Positions 6,027 to 6,768 of a stretch of 6,768 bases of DNA are shown here, in pieces. Under the pieces are notes generated by a model. The model searched no databases. It had not been told where the DNA came from and worked only from the letters and a program-made list of their open reading frames with translations. A program made the position numbers and the translations under genes. This stretch comes from Methanoregula sp. UBA276. GTDB taxonomy: Archaea > Halobacteriota > Methanomicrobia > Methanomicrobiales > Methanospirillaceae. The stretch lies in contig DANA01000022.1 of assembly GCA_002508495.1 (NCBI GenBank), forward strand, positions 1-6,768, written 5' to 3'. Position 1 is the stretch's first letter; each line of letters opens with the position of its first letter.

Positions 6027-6126
6027 CCGGGTGGATTTTTTTGACGTGCTCCGATCTTCGCATTGCCCACAAATACGGCATGGACCGGAAGGAAACCTTT
6101 TCCCTCGTTTCACCCGATAAGATGGT

Positions 6127-6696
6127 ATGAAATCCCTATCGCTTATCTTCATTCTGCTGGTTGTGGTCATGTCCCTTGGAGCCGGCTGCACGCAGGCTGA
6201 GTCCCCAGCCGGTCAGGAGGCTGCTTCAAAAACCGCTCCGCTGGAAACCCTGGCACTTACCGCGGGTGATGCCCCACCCGGTTTTACCTTAACTGAGAGC
6301 AGGGCAAAGACCCGTGCAGAAGTCGGCGACTTTGCCCGGAACCTCGGGTGGGAAGGCGGATGGACCGTGCGGTATGCCGGCATGCAGGGTACCCTGATGA
6401 ATGGCACAGAGATTGTCGGGACTATCACGGTGTATCCTGCCGGGCAGATGAAAGATATTATTGCACTCGCCGAAACCCAGGACCGGTCATCCGCGGGTCC
6501 CGGCGTCACGGAACTCTCCGCACCGGCGTTCGGGGAATACCGCAGGGCTTTTTCCGGCACTGCCGGAGACGACCCCATGGTCGAGATCCTGTTCTCGAAA
6601 GGGTCGTATCTTGTCGTCCTAAAAATGAGCGGGGACGGTACAGATTATGCAACGCTCGTGTCGCTTGCCAAATCAGCAGATGCCAGGATCCCGTAA
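6127..6696 (+). CDS. Putative secreted lipoprotein, unknown function
   Basis: This encodes a 189-aa protein whose family I do not recognise. Residues 1-20 are a signal peptide (Lys2, hydrophobic run 4-17) ending in GAG before Cys21. The context SLGAGC is close to a lipobox but has Leu at -4 rather than -3, so lipid anchoring is likely but not certain. A low-complexity Ala/Ser/Glu/Gln linker follows (22-38). The rest (39-189) looks like one compact alpha/beta domain, with beta-like stretches (GTITVYPA, 98-105; MVEILFSKGSYLVVLKMSG, 151-169) and a final helix (TLVSLAKSADARI, 176-188). No catalytic or metal motif is evident. It probably sits on the outer face of the membrane. The ATG at 6127 is the first that gives a full signal peptide. 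No strong SD is seen; a weak TATA-like ACAAATAC lies near 6070. It diverges from hemB across 168 bp, and no functional link to tetrapyrroles can be shown. Confidence 0.8.
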   Translation: MKSLSLIFILLVVVMSLGAGCTQAESPAGQEAASKTAPLETLALTAGDAPPGFTLTESRAKTRAEVGDFARNLGWEGGWTVRYAGMQGTLMNGTEIVGTITVYPAGQMKDIIALAETQDRSSAGPGVTELSAPAFGEYRRAFSGTAGDDPMVEILFSKGSYLVVLKMSGDGTDYATLVSLAKSADARIP

Positions 6697-6704
6697 TCTT
6701 TTTT
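6697..6704 (+). terminator. T-tract after the lipoprotein-like gene
   Basis: The TAA at 6694-6696 is followed at once by TCTTTTTT, which fits an archaeal U-tract terminator. The remaining 64 nt to the window end show no gene. Confidence 0.5.
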
Positions 6705-6768
6705 GTACGTATTCAGCACCCTCGCTCAAACCTGATTGGCAGATAAAATTTTGCGAACAGATCAAAAA

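Overview
The window most likely comes from a methanogenic archaeon, probably of the Methanomicrobiales (Methanoregula-like). This is inferred from four things: A/T-rich TATA-like boxes instead of bacterial -35/-10 promoters, T-tract terminators, archaeal-style Shine-Dalgarno sites (GAGGAG, GAGGTGG, GGAGcTGA), and a compact cluster of early tetrapyrrole genes with a single-domain CobA. The genus cannot be fixed from the sequence alone.

Layout. Positions 2-634 (+) hold the 3' part of a Dam-type adenine-N6 DNA methyltransferase whose N-terminus lies before the window. It converges on a VOC/glyoxalase-fold gene (816-1289, -). A gene-poor spacer (1290-1644) carries the TATA-like elements of the VOC gene and tandem T9 tracts that probably end the next transcript. 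Positions 1645-5958 (-) form one tight operon, transcribed hemB > hemL > hemC > cobA > PsiE-family membrane protein. Its junctions are 0, -10, -11 and +3 nt. A 168-bp divergent promoter region follows, and then a secreted, lipoprotein-like gene of unknown function (6127-6696, +) ending in a T-tract.

How the genes work together. HemL makes 5-aminolevulinate from glutamate-1-semialdehyde, HemB condenses it to porphobilinogen, HemC builds hydroxymethylbilane, and CobA bis-methylates uroporphyrinogen III to precorrin-2. In methanogens precorrin-2 feeds coenzyme F430, cobamides and siroheme-type products. HemA (the first step), HemD (uroporphyrinogen III synthase) and a precorrin-2 dehydrogenase are not in the window and must be encoded elsewhere or replaced. 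The last operon position holds a four-helix PsiE-family protein, which is the most notable contextual oddity.

No clearly undescribed system (CRISPR, defence island, mobile element) is visible. The window is mostly housekeeping metabolism with a few points worth checking.
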